Shown piece by piece: positions 12,401 through 25,412 of a stretch of 64,000 bases of DNA. How positions within the stretch are numbered: position 1 is the stretch's first letter; every line of letters begins with the position of its first letter. The notes under the pieces were generated by a model. That model was not told the origin of the DNA. It did no database searches and saw only the letters and a list, made by a program, of their open reading frames with translations. The stretch spans positions 16,414,312-16,478,311 of the forward strand of contig NC_036459.1 of assembly GCF_002775205.1 (NCBI RefSeq), given 5' to 3'. This stretch comes from Xiphophorus maculatus. Its lineage: Eukaryota; Chordata; Actinopteri; Cyprinodontiformes; Poeciliidae. Made by a program: the position numbers and the translations under genes.

Positions 12401-15400
12401 GTTTGTATGATCAGTGATCTTCCTTTGGTGTTGTAGTTGGGTGATTCCTCTCGGGACATTTATTAAGTTCATCAGAATCAGAATTTCTTTTATTGTCATT
12501 GTACATGAAGAAAGCACAATGAATTTTTAAAAAGTGCAACTCTCGGAGGCAAGTCAAATAACTGAATAAGAAAACAATAAATAAATTTATCTCAATAAAT
12601 ATAAAAAATATGGTAGAAGCAGAACAACTGGGATGTCAAGGAAAAAATAAATAAATAAGGTTTTAGATGGATTAGTTGTGTTAAGGGCAACAACAGTTCT
12701 TGGGTAGAAACTGTTTTTTAGTCTGTTTGGCCTTGACTTTATTGCCCTCAGAGGCAGGAGTTTGAAGAGGTGGTGGCCGGGGTGTGAGGTGTCCTTGGTG
12801 ATACTGCGGGCTCTCTGGACGCATTGGGTCCTCTACATCTCCTCCAGAGATGGAAGAAGGCAGCCGATCAGTCTCTGGGTGGTGTTTATGACCCTGTGGA
12901 GCTGCTTCCTCTCTGCCACAGTGGAGCTGGAGAACCACAGTGGGATGTGGTTCTAATCCCACTGTGGTTCTCCACAGAGCAGCGATAGAAGGACACCAAG
13001 AACTCAGTTCTCAGGTTGTTCTTCCTGAGAATCCTCAGCAAGTACAGTCTCTGTTGTCCCTTCTTCAGGACTGAAGTGGAGTTAAGTACTTCACAAGAGA
13101 AATTGTATTGTGAGATTTCTTGTCGTTTTCAAACAGGTGACCCTGGTCCACTCCAGTGAGGCAGTCACAGTCCTAGAGAGAGTCAACCTGGAAAAGCCTG
13201 GCAGGATTCTTTTTCAAAGCCTCTTCCGCTCAGGCTCAGTCACTGAGGATGCCAATTGTAACGTGTGCCTTAAGGCTCCCCCGGAGCAGCTGTGCAACTT
13301 CACTGACACCCACACCGGTGAGCCCTGGTTCTGCTACAAGCCAAAGACGCTCAAATGTGAACACAGGGTCTCCCACGCTTTCAAAGGTTTTGTACCGCAT
13401 CCAACAGGCAACGAGGCCAAGCTCTTTCAAAGGTAAAAGTAATAATTAGTTTATATTCAGCTCTTTTCTATTGCATGACAAATGTCCTAAAGCTTTTTAT
13501 GTCTCTTTGCCCACTAGCTCCAGACCTCGCGACACAAAAAGCTTATTTAGGAGAAAGTAAAAAAGGAGATCTTATCTAGCTCACACTATTTGCTCATTTA
13601 AGAGAAAAACATTCAGTCTTACCTCAACCTGTGCGCTTCCTTCCCAGAGTAAAGAGAATACGGCCGTGTAGGAACCGTTGCGATGGTCAAAGACTTTCCC
13701 CACCACGCCTGCCTGAACAGTTCGGTTGTGCAGCCGAGCAAACAGGACGTCTCCGCCAGATTTCTTGGGGCGACCAAGAAAGTCATTAATTTTGATCAAA
13801 ACCTCCAGCTGATCACCAACATGCCAACTTCCCCCTCCGTCACGTGGAAGAATGGTGAACGTGCTGTGAGCGGGATGACTGGTGTCATTCAGACAGAAGT
13901 TGGCTGGGACAGATGGTGTTTCAGGCCAGGTGATGTAGTTCTTTAAAAATTCTAACTCAAGAGCGTCTTCAGGTAACACAGAGTGGAAGGAGCAGAAACT
14001 GGTTGGCTTAGGAGGCTCAGTGGGACGTTTCAGAGTTCTGGTGGTGGGAATCAGAGCCTCAGTGGTCGGGACTTTGTTCTTCAACTAGAGAATAAAGTTT
14101 AGAGATTGAACAAATCAAGTGCCATAAAATCAGTTTCTTTACACATTATTGATTAATTATGATAACTTCCTAAAATTCTGTATATTAACATTTCCATGAT
14201 TTTATATATTGAGGTGACCCTGTGTTAGGTGAAATATGTATATTATCATATATTTGTTGTTTCCTTTATAACAATAGTGTTACTTATATGATGTTCCTTG
14301 ATTGTCTTCTTTTCCTTCAACATAAAGACTGTTTCTGTATGTTTTTGTTTTACTTTATCTCCGTCTTCACAAGAGGGCCTCCCTGAAGAGAAGAGTGATA
14401 ACCGTGCTCACGGGGTTTATTGCTCAGCAGGAACTTCTTCTTCCTTTGAACTGTTAAGATAGCTGAAGAATCGTCGCCTTGAAGATATACGACCTGTTCT
14501 TTTTACTCTGTGTTTTAATGCAAGATAACATGTGTTTAGTTAGTGATTGTCATTAGCACTGCAACTAAATGTTCTGTCCCCACCCCTTTAGAGTTGCAGT
14601 GCTCTCTGTGATAGGGACTCTGAAAGTAATAAAAAGAGAGGAGCGGACAAATGTGTTTCAGAGCGGTTGGAGATTTGTAACTGTAAACACATCTCTGTCC
14701 GTTCTCCTCGCGAGCACAAAAGAATCTAACTCTCTTGTCTTTTCTGTGTTTGTTCAACTTGTCTTTAATAGGTGTCAAACCTGACACCCTGCATTAGCAT
14801 AAAACTATAACTGAATATTTTTTACCCGTCCAGGGGGTCTTTTGTGGGCTCTAGTGTCCCTTATATGACAGTAGGCTGACAGGAAACGGGGAAGGAGAGG
14901 GGGGAAGACATGCGGCAAATGTCGTCGGGTCCGGGAGTCGATCCCGCGACGGCCGCGTCGAGGACTGAAGGCCTCCAAATATGGGTCGCGCTAACCACTA
15001 CGCCACCACGGCACGCCCAGAACTGAATATTTTGTTTGAAAACCCAACAATTCCTTCTTTTTCCCATTTGGGTTTTGATACTTTTCGGGTCCAGAAGCTT
15101 TCCCAAAGATTGGGAGTTATCAGTCAAAAAGCTCCCATAACTAAATCAACTAGGGCTGCAGCTAACGATTATTGTAGTAACCAAATTTTCTATCCATAAT
15201 TCTTACAATAAATAAAACATGATACAGTGTAGGGTTCATTTGGTAAGATTTTTGATTAACCAATTCATAATTGGATAGAAAAGCTGCTTAATAAATTATT
15301 ATAATAATTTTTTTTCTGGTGTCTTTTATGACTGTATTTTTTTGTTTTCATGATGTAAAGCACTTTAAACTGCCTTGTTGCTGAAATGTGCGACACAAAT

Positions 15401-18400
15401 AAACTTGGTTCATTGAACTTGAAAGCTGTACTTTTACCAGCCTACAATGCTTATGAAGTTGAAGTTCATGTTTGAAAGATGACAAATACTCACCTGTGCT
15501 AATTTACCGGTTATGTGATCAGCGACGTTGGGATTGCTAAACATGACCCATAAGACAACAAAAGCCAACAACAGAAAGAGCCATCCGTACTTCAGAGGAA
15601 AACGTTTCCTTAAAGCTTGGCCTCCCAGCAGGAGTGACGACTCGATCTGGCTCTGTGTTAAAAGAAAATCAAAAAAGCACCCAGGTCAATGACTATCGAT
15701 TTTGAAAATAATGCAGAGCTGAGTTACTGTTTGTGAGGGATGTCAGCCTTTTGACTCCGGCTTGTTGGAGCAGGAATTGATCTAAAAGTTGCAGGTTGGT
15801 AGCTCTGCAGCTCTGCACTGCAGGGTGGAGCCAAAGCGCCGGCACTATTGCGGAAGTAAGTAGATTGAAGTTAAGTGGAAAGATTTGCTTCTTTCTTCTA
15901 CTTCCTCACTTTTGGGGGGGATATTATTCTGTGAAACATCTGTTCTCTGGCTGCATGATGGCACAGTTGTTACCGTTGTTACCTTGTAACAAGAAGGTCC
16001 TGGATTTGAATTCCAGCCTGGAGTCTTTCTGCATTGAGTTTGCATCTTCTCCCATTACATACATGGGTTTTCTCTGAGTACATTAGTTCTTTCCCAAAGT
16101 CAAAAATCACACCAGTTAAGTCAATTGGTTTCTCTAAATTGTCCTTAGGCATGAGTGTATGCGTTTATAGTTGTGTCATGTTTGGAGATCGCTGGAGATC
16201 ACAACCAGCAACCCTTGTCCCTGAAATGTTCAGCAGGTTTAGACAATGCACGCTAGGATTGCTCTATTTTGTCACACGGAAGCTCTCAGGGTAGTAAATC
16301 CCACAGAAAGGATACGGCATACATCTGGCTGTTTGAGCTTTTGAACTCATTGTAAAATCTCAAGGTCATTTGTTGGACTTTTATGTGTTGCTTTCATTAT
16401 ATTTTTCACCCTTGGAAGATGATTTTTTTTTTATCTGCTCAATCCATGCTGGGTTAATGACCCTGTTCAGTCCATTCTGTACTGGAATCTACAGAGTAAA
16501 CACAGAAAGGTTAACTACCTGAGTTGTTGATTATCATATTGCATTTGACTGTTGTAAATTTAGCATTGCTAAAGGCTGTAATAAAAAAAAGAAAAAAAAA
16601 GGTGAGGTGAGTCTACATATCTTCATGTGAAAATTAAATCAGAGCACAATGGGAGAACACGTCTACAGGAACCACATTTATGCTCTCAACATTTCTCTCC
16701 AGAAGACTTTGAGTCATTTTTACAAGCAAAAATTGATAAAAGATACAACAGGTGGTCTTAACCCTCACAAGCCAAAAACCAAATGCCCCACAACAAACAC
16801 GTCAACCCTGCCACAGGCTAGTGAGCGAGTGAAAGACGCTGGAAGAAACATTAGAGACAAGCAGCACTGGAAGCTCTTTTAAATAAGGAAGTTATGTTGC
16901 TTCTGAAGCCTGTAACAAATGTGAAATCACAGACCTCTAAACAGGTGTTACCGGTCCGAACACCAAACCACACACACAACACGTCAACTACTTAATTGCT
17001 TCATTTACGAAGCTGAAGTTAGCAGCAGCAGCAGCACAAACACCAACTTCTTCCTCAGTTTGGTCGGCTTTTTATCGCTCCAGTTGGAATTGAAAAGGTT
17101 TAGTGACGTTACTCGTTCCTGTTCTGGCTGGACGGAGCTCTTGCAATCTGACCAAGCATACGTCATTTACCCAGAATGCATTGCAGCATAAACAACATGG
17201 CGACAATATTTTACTTATATTTATAAAAGCCAAACAGCCTGCAGTATTTTTGTTGTATTGTCTTTATAATACAGTAAAAACACTAAATTATGAAAACAAC
17301 TATTACTCATGATTGAGGGAAAGAAATATCTATACCCCTCTTAAAACTTTTTTAAAATTTAGGTTTAAAATAAAGATGTTTATTTGACTGAAGTAACTAG
17401 AATGATCTGAAGATGGCAAGGAGAGCTTCCAACCTTAGACTCATCATCAGCGATGGGAAGAACTGCGTTAAAAGCAAAGGTGTTAGTGAAGTTGATTATT
17501 TTTTCAGGAATCTATCTACTTATCCATTGTTACAAAGCTGTTACCGCACACAGTCTAATTGCAGTATTGGAGACTCTGGAGGGAAAGTTGGAGTTTTGAC
17601 GGTGAAAGTACAGAGAAATGTAGCTAAAACCTCTCACTGAGGTCAAAGGGAAGAATGGAACCTTTAAAGTACAGACTTTTCTCCGTAGGATGTGGCCATG
17701 GTGGCAGGGCGGAGTCAGATGTCATGTCACCATACGCTTGGCTCTAAATTAGACACATTACAGTAGAATTTCTCCAAACTCGCTGTGACCAATCCTAATC
17801 CACCGCTGTCTGTGTACTGACAGGAAGTACAATATTTGGTGAGCAGAGCTGAATTTTTCCACAGCAGCCACTGGAAAGCATGAAAAAATTCATCCCCAAG
17901 CCGTGATATGATCAACTATTATGACATTTATTACACATGTATCCTGCCATGACCAACTCCTACTCTAGACAATCACACTTCATAATCACTCAAAAGCTTT
18001 TTGTGCTTGTATTTCGATGAGTTTGGTGAAATACCAGTCCTTAACTGGCAGAAACGCAAAAATGGCTCCACTGCAATGTTTGGGATTTTGGACCCATAAA
18101 TAAGTTCATGTTTCTAGTGACTATTGCTAAAGGTGTTTCTACTTGTTAAACTCATCTTTGAGCCTGAAACACCCAAGAATAACAAATACATTTTTCCTAC
18201 TTTATATTCATGCAAGGTTAAGTTTATCTTTACTTGTAAGGTTTCCTGTTATATTATTGTATTGTATGAACACGAGTTCTATCTGAAGGTGGAACATCTT
18301 GTACTTTCATCACAAACAAAATGTCTGTTTTTGTCTCATGAGCTTTTCCAGGTGTTAAAGATCAAGCTGACTCTGTTTTTATGTATAAAATGAAAGCCAA

Positions 18401-18816
18401 AGCAATTTTAACTTGATAAAACTCGTTTTGAGAAGAAAATGAATGATTTGTAGAGCAAGAATGACCATAACTTGACAAATAATGCAGAATACTTCAGAAT
18501 AAAAGCATAATTCAAACATTTCTGCCAGTAAAATTTCAAAAGTAAGAAGCTTTCTCCCTGAGGTTGGTTGAAAACACATTATTAATTTCAATAACACCAC
18601 AAGCCAGAAGACGGAGAAACGATCTTATTTGGCAACCTCCGTTTTTTTCCAATCCAAGAGAAACTACATTCCAAATAAAAGCTGGTAAATCCTCTTCTCT
18701 CGACAATAAATAACAGTTCAGTATTCTTTAAATGTTAAATAAGTGGCATTGTTTCTTTCAAAAGAAATAAGAAATGTTAGTTAATTTTTTTAGTATACCT
18801 TCGTGTTTTTCTGCAT
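9417..18816 (-). CDS. nxpe3-like: NXPE family protein, gene A (591 aa, 8 coding exons)
   Basis: Coding exons in order: 18816-18799, 15652-15494, 14084-13623, 12119-11824, 10826-10756, 10404-10372, 10227-10039 and 9964-9417. All boundaries are GT/AG and phases match, giving 1776 nt with no internal stop. Residues about 30-44 form a signal anchor after a basic RKRFPLK stretch, as in a type II Golgi or secreted protein. Residues about 90-330 are the neurexophilin-like, Cys-rich part ([15 protein letters not shown]). The esterase nucleophile block Y-G-D-S-T-V-R-Q-W has Ser395, and a C-terminal D-L-H-P has His570. PC-esterase domains are predicted acyl-esterases or acyltransferases of surface glycans; the substrate here is unknown. 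The human family members are of similar length. The start is chosen because the 18-nt first exon recurs in genes B and C. Intron 3 carries an inverted extra copy of the 296-nt exon. Orthology to NXPE3 rather than another member is not proven. Confidence 0.9.
12375..13086 (-). mobile_element. LINE 3' fragment in gene A intron 3
   Basis: Read on the minus strand, 13085-12860 matches the end of the LINE at 32368-33604 ([11 protein letters not shown] reverse-transcriptase tail). It then continues to a 3' end rich in TTCTGATT at about 12470. The left arm keeps the 3' end and has lost the 5' part. The right arm shows the reverse. Confidence 0.75.
13138..13433 (+). pseudogene. Inverted extra copy of the 296-nt NXPE exon
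   Basis: This complete exon is open in frame and has an intact acceptor and donor, but lies on the strand opposite to gene A, inside its intron. It is a mosaic: I-L-F as in gene B, F-V-P-H-P and L-F-Q-R as in gene A, and E-D-A where both genes have E-D-T. Its upstream intron matches gene B better than the adjacent gene A copy. It cannot be spliced into gene A as oriented. It would become usable only if the segment inverted. Confidence 0.85.
14822..15020 (-). mobile_element. tRNA-derived SINE in gene A intron 2
   Basis: A reverse-oriented SINE of the same family. It is flanked by 13-bp direct repeats AACTGAATATTTT at 14809-14821 and 15021-15033. The mirror copy is at 29208-29406, so this insertion predates the arm duplication. 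Confidence 0.92.
15340..15425 (+). mobile_element. L2-like LINE 3' tail fragment
   Basis: Contains ATGATGTAAAGCACTTTAAA followed by GCTGAAATGTG and AATAAA. This resembles the 3' end of the LINE at 48535-51525. The mirror copy is at about 28803-28890, so it predates the duplication. Confidence 0.65.
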
Positions 18817-19463
18817 CGTCAGCCACACGTCTCTGTTCTTCCTCTCTTTAAGCTGAACCAGACATTCCTGTTAATTCTAGCCACCCTCCCTCCTTGTATG
18901 CAAAGCAACAATGTGTGCTGACTATGACACTCCTTGACTGATAAGATTGCATTTCCACTTCTGCAATAATAAATGATTCATTCAGTATTTCTGTTTTGAG
19001 AGCTAATCCTTTTAATTCTAATTGCCTTGGTAAAATGTAAGAACTTTAAATATGATCTAAACCCTTAAAATGTTTCTGTATCCAGGGAAATGTAGACGTT
19101 TCAGGCCGTAGATAAAATGAATATTAACCAGCTGGACTTCGCATCGCTAGATGCAATGAAGTGTTTGCAAATACTGACGTCATGTGACTTTATGCTGGCA
19201 ATAAAAAAACAAAGCTTTATATGAAGTTTAAAATGGCAAACCTAATGGATAAAGACATACATTGTAGGTTTTTTCTCCATATACATATTCCAATAAATGG
19301 TCCAATAAAGACCATTTGTTTTTTATAAAATGCTGTTCTTTATGAGTGAATTTATATATATTGTGAAAGAAAATCTAAATTACAAAATGACTTGATCTAA
19401 TCAGGTATGTCTTCATAGAAAGAAAACTTTTTATCAATTTGAATAACAAGCAGACCTTGATTT

Positions 19464-19770
19464 GTCAGGTTTTGCGGTGTGAGTGGTGGTGAGGCAGAGG
19501 CAGCAAACCCAGGTAGCGATAAAGTAGAAGATTTAATAAGAGGCAAATCCAAAATCCAAAAGTCCAGAACACAGTGAAGCAGAGAGCAATGATCACAACA
19601 GGTGACAACTGGAAACTAGACAGACACGACGAGGAACAAAGAACACAGGTGGGGTTAAATACACAGAGGGTAATCAAGGAGACAAGAAACACCTGGGAAC
19701 ACTCAAGGGGAGACAATACAATACGGAGACTAAGAGACACAGAAACTGAAAATAAACACTACCCCCCCCC
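19464..19770 (+). repeat. Dispersed GTCA repeat, 3'-truncated
   Basis: Starts GTCAGG and continues GGTGGTGAGGCAGAGGCAGC, then AAATACACAGAGGGTAATCA and CACCTGGGAACA. It is the same family as 29957, 37007, 55790 and 60001. It begins almost exactly where left-arm identity ends, and its 3' terminus is missing, running into a poly-C tract. Confidence 0.75.
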
Positions 19771-19945
19771 CCCCCCCCCCGGAGGGCGTCCGTGACGCCG
19801 AAGGAGGAAGCCAAGGGGGACGTCCGGCGATCGGACATCCTCGGCGAAGGAGGCGGGACCCAAGGGGAGGGTCCGTCGGGCGATGTCGGCGCAGGGACCG
19901 AGCCACAGGAGGCGGGGACTCAGGGCATTAGCACTTCTCGTTCTG
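19762..19945. repeat. Poly-C tract followed by GC-rich block
   Basis: 19 C residues at 19762-19780 are followed by about 160 bp of GC-rich DNA with repeated GGAGGCGGGAC-like words. The composition differs from everything around it. No protein is recognised. Confidence 0.6.
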
Positions 19946-20195
19946 CTCTGCATCCCCACAACCAGAACCAAACAGCTTCTATGCGCCACAAACCTGGAAC
20001 AAACTTCCAGAAAACTGCAAAACAGTCGAAACACCGAGTTCCTTTAAATCAAGACTAAAACCCCACTTGTTCAGAGTTGCTAATGAAACATAATAAATGA
20101 AACATTTTTATGTGTAACAATGGCACTTTGTATTTTTTTTTATTTTTGACCTGCCTTGTTGCTGAAATGTCCTGCACAGATAAACTTGATTGATT
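19945..20195 (+). mobile_element. L2-like LINE 3' end fragment
   Basis: The translated piece around A-S-M-R-H-K-P-G-T-N-F-Q-K matches the end of the LINE reverse transcriptase at 51230-51320. It is followed by the GCCTTGTTGCTGAAATGT tail and TTGATTGATTT. Confidence 0.75.
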
Positions 20196-21355
20196 TGTTG
20201 CAACCTACAAACACCCAGGATCAGTAATTGAGCTCTCCTTCAGTATGAACACTGATGGAATCTGTAAGAAGGAGCAGCGGAGGCTTTTTGAATTGGTGCT
20301 TGCATGCTTTGTTTCTAACATTGACTGCGTGGGTTTTATGGTTTTGTGGGTTTTGAAATGCTGTGAAAAAAAGTGATATTTTTTTTCCCTTTTAAATTTC
20401 AGTTGGAAAAAGAAGAAAAAAAAACAGCCTTGGAGAGGTATTCACAACTTGTTACATTAACCATAAACCTCAAACAATTTGATTATAATTCATGCAGATA
20501 TCTAAAGGTTCTTCTAGTTGTGCTGTGATTAAAACAGTATCTTCTACTGTAGAAACAGCAACAGGTCTTAATGTGTGTGTGACAAGGATGAAAGACAACC
20601 TTCCTTTATTTATAAAAAAATTTATTCCTTTTTAATTTTTTTAACCCTGAATGGGTTAATAAAGGAACCTGGACTTCATTAACACATCAGAAGAGCTACA
20701 GGTTGAGCGCCTCCACGTTCATGCTGCGTTGAAGAGGAGACCAAATCAAGTTTTTGTTTTTTTACTTTTTTGTTTTTGTTGCCCTTTTTAAAACCGATTT
20801 TATGTAGTTTCAGATGAGAAACAAAAGATATATTTTCGTGTTTTTATAAAACCAAACAATGAACTGAATCACACCTTTTGGAATGAATATAATAAAAAGT
20901 TACATTTTCTTTCTTTTTACCTATAATTAAGTATCGCCGCCGCTCTCTCGGCTGACGTGACGCTTTATTATCTGCCGTTGCTAATAAAGCGGCTGCTAAT
21001 AAAGTCTTTCTATTTCTGTCCCAATCCGACATAGAAAGGCAGAAAGAGGAGCGGTTTAATTGCCAACACGTCAAAAAGTAAGGAGAAAGAGAAAGAGCTG
21101 GTGGAGCTGTCCTCTGTGCGTGTGTTTGTATTTTATGATAAAATAATTTAAAAAAAGTAATAATAAAAGTCCACCAACAAAAATTCATTAAACAAGCAGC
21201 TTTTAAAAGACAAAATAATGGGAAACAGGAAAAAAAAACCTCTTCATATAGACCTATTACATAATGAAGGGAAATTATTCATTTTAGGTTGTTTTCAGAT
21301 GGCAAGAATCAGAAACCTGATTTCGTTTTCCATTGCATGTCTCCAGGCTCCCTAA

Positions 21356-22915
<1,560 letters not shown>

Positions 22916-23334
22916 CTGGTTGACAACGAGTTTTCTACTGTTTTTAGTTGACGGTTATCTGGCATATCGGAAAATTTGGAAGGTGTCGGCAACTGTTTTG
23001 GCCCTTGTCAGGCTGATGATGATGCTAAAGAAGAAAAACAGCGAGTGACTGAGGGTCACTGCGCGTAACGGGAACCCTGTAAATTCTAGACACTAACAGG
23101 TACCATAGAATTGCACAAAAATCCGTGAGGGACGGTGGAGTCCCAGAGCGAAATTCCGTGAAAGAGGTGTATGGAGCCTCGTGACGGAAAACTGTTGAAA
23201 GGCTGTTTACATCGTTTTAAACTGCGTGATTGTGAGCGGGAATAAAAATACCAATAGGTATTTCGTTCCATATAACACAGTAGGAGTGTAACAGGTAAAC
23301 CTTTATGGATGCAAAAGCAGGAACCCCCCACTTA

Positions 23335-23436
23335 ATGACCTTGTGTTTCTGTGTTTGATATGATGTAAAGCACTCTGAAACGCCTTGCTGCTGAAATGTG
23401 CTATACAAATAAAATTTGATTGATTGATTGATTAAA
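23335..23436 (+). mobile_element. L2-like LINE 3' tail fragment
   Basis: Contains TTTGATATGATGTAAAGCAC, then GCCTTGCTGCTGAAATGTGC and a TTGATTGATTGATT end. It is nearly the same as the 3' end of the LINE at 51430-51525. Confidence 0.85.
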
Positions 23437-24164
23437 GATAGTGAAAATTAGGTGAAATTTCCCTTCTGCTATTTTCCGAATTGGAAGCAGCAATCAGAAG
23501 CTAACTTCAGCTTCAAATAGTCAGTTAGGAACGGATAGGAATGGCGTCTCCTTCTCTGCACTCCCATTCTGTTTAGGATCCTTCTCAGAGTCTGCATACT
23601 ATTAATGGTTTCAACCACAAGGCAAAGGAGCATCAATGTCTCTCCAGGAAAACTTGACCAACTCCTGTTAGCCACTGTACTAGTCATCTTTATGCCTGCA
23701 CTAAAAATATGCTACCGCCACCTTCTGGATGAATTAAATTATCATGTTTCTACAATATAATTGTAGCACAATATAATATAATTATCACACTATAACATGA
23801 TAGTCCTCAAAATTTAGTTTTCCTCTGTGACAGCAATAGGCTTCCATACAGTGATGTTGCATCAAAAAAGCAGTTTGTGTGACTTTAACAAATCAAAAAA
23901 ATTATGTTAAACTTACTAAAGTGTGTTGTTGGGAAATCCAACTCATATTAATTAATTTAGTCAGAGCTCCATATATTTAATTCAATGATTCACTTAGTTC
24001 ACTTTTTTGAGTGTTTTCTCGATTTAGTTTGCGAAAAAAGAAAATCACTTCAAACCCAAGGATTCAATCAAATTCTGCTTATTCAAATTGATAATTTTTT
24101 TTCCATGGAGACATATCTGATTAGTTCAAGTCATTTTGTAATTTAGATTTTCTTTCACAATATA

Positions 24165-25077
24165 CACTGCTCAAAAAAAATAAAGGGAACACTCAAATAA
24201 CACATCCTAGATGTGAATGAAAGAAATATTATATAATATAAGGATGTTGCAGGCAGCAGACCGCTCTCCACGGCGTCTCCAGACTCCGTCACGTCTGTCA
24301 CATGTGCTCAGTGTGAACCTGCTTTCATCTGTGAAGAGCACAAGGCGCCAGTGGCGAATTTGCCAATCCTGGTGTTCTCTGGCAAATGCCAAGCGTCCTG
24401 TACGGTGTTGGGCTGTGAGCACAACCCCCATCTGTGGACGTTGGGCCCTCATACCATCCTCATGGAGTCGGTTTCTAAACGTTTGTGCAGACACATGCAC
24501 ATTTGTGGCCTGCTGGAGGTCATTTTGCAGGGCTCTGGCAGTGCTCCTCCTGTTCCTTCTTGCACAAAGGCGGAGGTAGCGGTCCTGCTGCTGGGTTGTT
24601 GCCTCCTACGGCCTCCTCCACGTCTCCTGGTGTACTGGCCTGTCTCCTGGTAGCGCCTCCAGCCTCTGGACACTACGCTGACAGACACAGCAAACCATCT
24701 TGCCACAGCTCGCATTGATGTGCCATCCTGGATGAGCTGCACTACCTGAGCCACTTGTGTGGGTTGTGGAGTCTGTCTCATGCTACCACGAGTGTGAAAG
24801 CACCACCAACATTCAAAACTGACCAAAACATCAGCCAGACAGCATAGGTACTGAGAAGTGGTCTGTGGTCCCAACTGCAGAACCACTCCTTTATTGAGTG
24901 TGTCTTGCTAATTGCCAATAATTTCCACCTGTTGTCTATTTCATTTGCACAACAGCAGGTGAAATTGATTGTCAATCAGTGTTGCTTCCTAAGTGGACAG
25001 TTTGATTTCACAGAAGTTTGATTTACTTGGAGTTATATTGTGTTGTTTAAGTGTTCCCTTTATTTTTTTGAGCAGTG
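24165..25077 (-). mobile_element. Tc1/mariner element, internally deleted
   Basis: The inverted ends CACTGCTCAAAAAAA and AATAAAGGGAACACT mark a 913-bp element flanked by TA (24163-24164 and 25078-25079). The left arm has the unfilled site at about 19351-19361, so the insertion followed the duplication. It lies about 335 bp upstream of the gene B start codon. Confidence 0.95.
24207..24781 (-). pseudogene. Tc1 transposase remnant
   Basis: The frame from 24781 encodes the N-terminal helix-turn-helix DNA-binding region ([15 protein letters not shown]). A frame change near 24450-24500 leads into a second frame (24500-24207) with the catalytic F-T-D-E-S-R-F block. The remaining catalytic region, including the last acidic residues of the DDE triad, is missing. 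The protein would be inactive, so any movement would need transposase from elsewhere. Confidence 0.88.
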
Positions 25078-25412
25078 TATATAAATTCACTCATAAAGAA
25101 CAGCATTTTATAAAAACCAAATGGTCTTTATTGGACCATTTATTGGAATATTTATATGGAGAAAAACCCACAATGTATTGTAAAAACCCATTTTAAACTT
25201 CATATAAAGCTTTGTTTTTTTATTGCCAGCATAAAGTCACATGACGTCAGTATTTGCAATAACTTCATTGCATCTAGCGATGCGAAGTCCAGCTGGTTAG
25301 TATCCATTTTATCTACACACATTATTGCTTTGCATACAAGGAAGGAGGGTGTAAAATAAACAGAAATGTCTCGTTAAACTTAAAGAAAGGAAGAACAGAC
25401 GTGTGGCCGGCG

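Larger units (their letters stand above)
11737..13519. repeat. 433-bp inverted repeat around an exon of gene A
   Basis: Positions 11737-12169 and 13087-13519 align as reverse complements without a gap; the coordinates sum to 25256 at both ends. Each arm contains the whole 296-nt NXPE exon with its acceptor, donor and some intron. The 917-bp spacer holds intron sequence and a LINE tail. The right arm of the large palindrome has only one such exon, at 33854-34149. Confidence 0.9.

Noticed and set aside
13683-13946. Plus-strand open frame, also seen at 30616-30879 on the minus strand
   Set aside because: Antisense shadow of the 462-nt NXPE exon.
14536-14787. 83-codon frame shared with 29441-29692
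   Set aside because: Intronic, preserved only through arm identity. No domain.
16649-16882. 77-codon frame with G-E-H-V-Y-R-N-H, also at 27345-27578
   Set aside because: Considered as a zinc-finger or THAP-like fragment (Y-A-L-N-I-S-L-Q-K), but it is too short and lacks the Cys/His set. At most a transposon remnant.
18124-18393. 89-codon frame repeated three times (also 25838-26107 and 38143-38412)
   Set aside because: It recurs because the DNA was duplicated. The sequence is hydrophobic and AT-driven, lies in intron 1 of the NXPE genes, and has no family match.
24351-24718. Plus-strand open frames within the Tc1 element
   Set aside because: Reverse-strand shadows of the transposase remnant.
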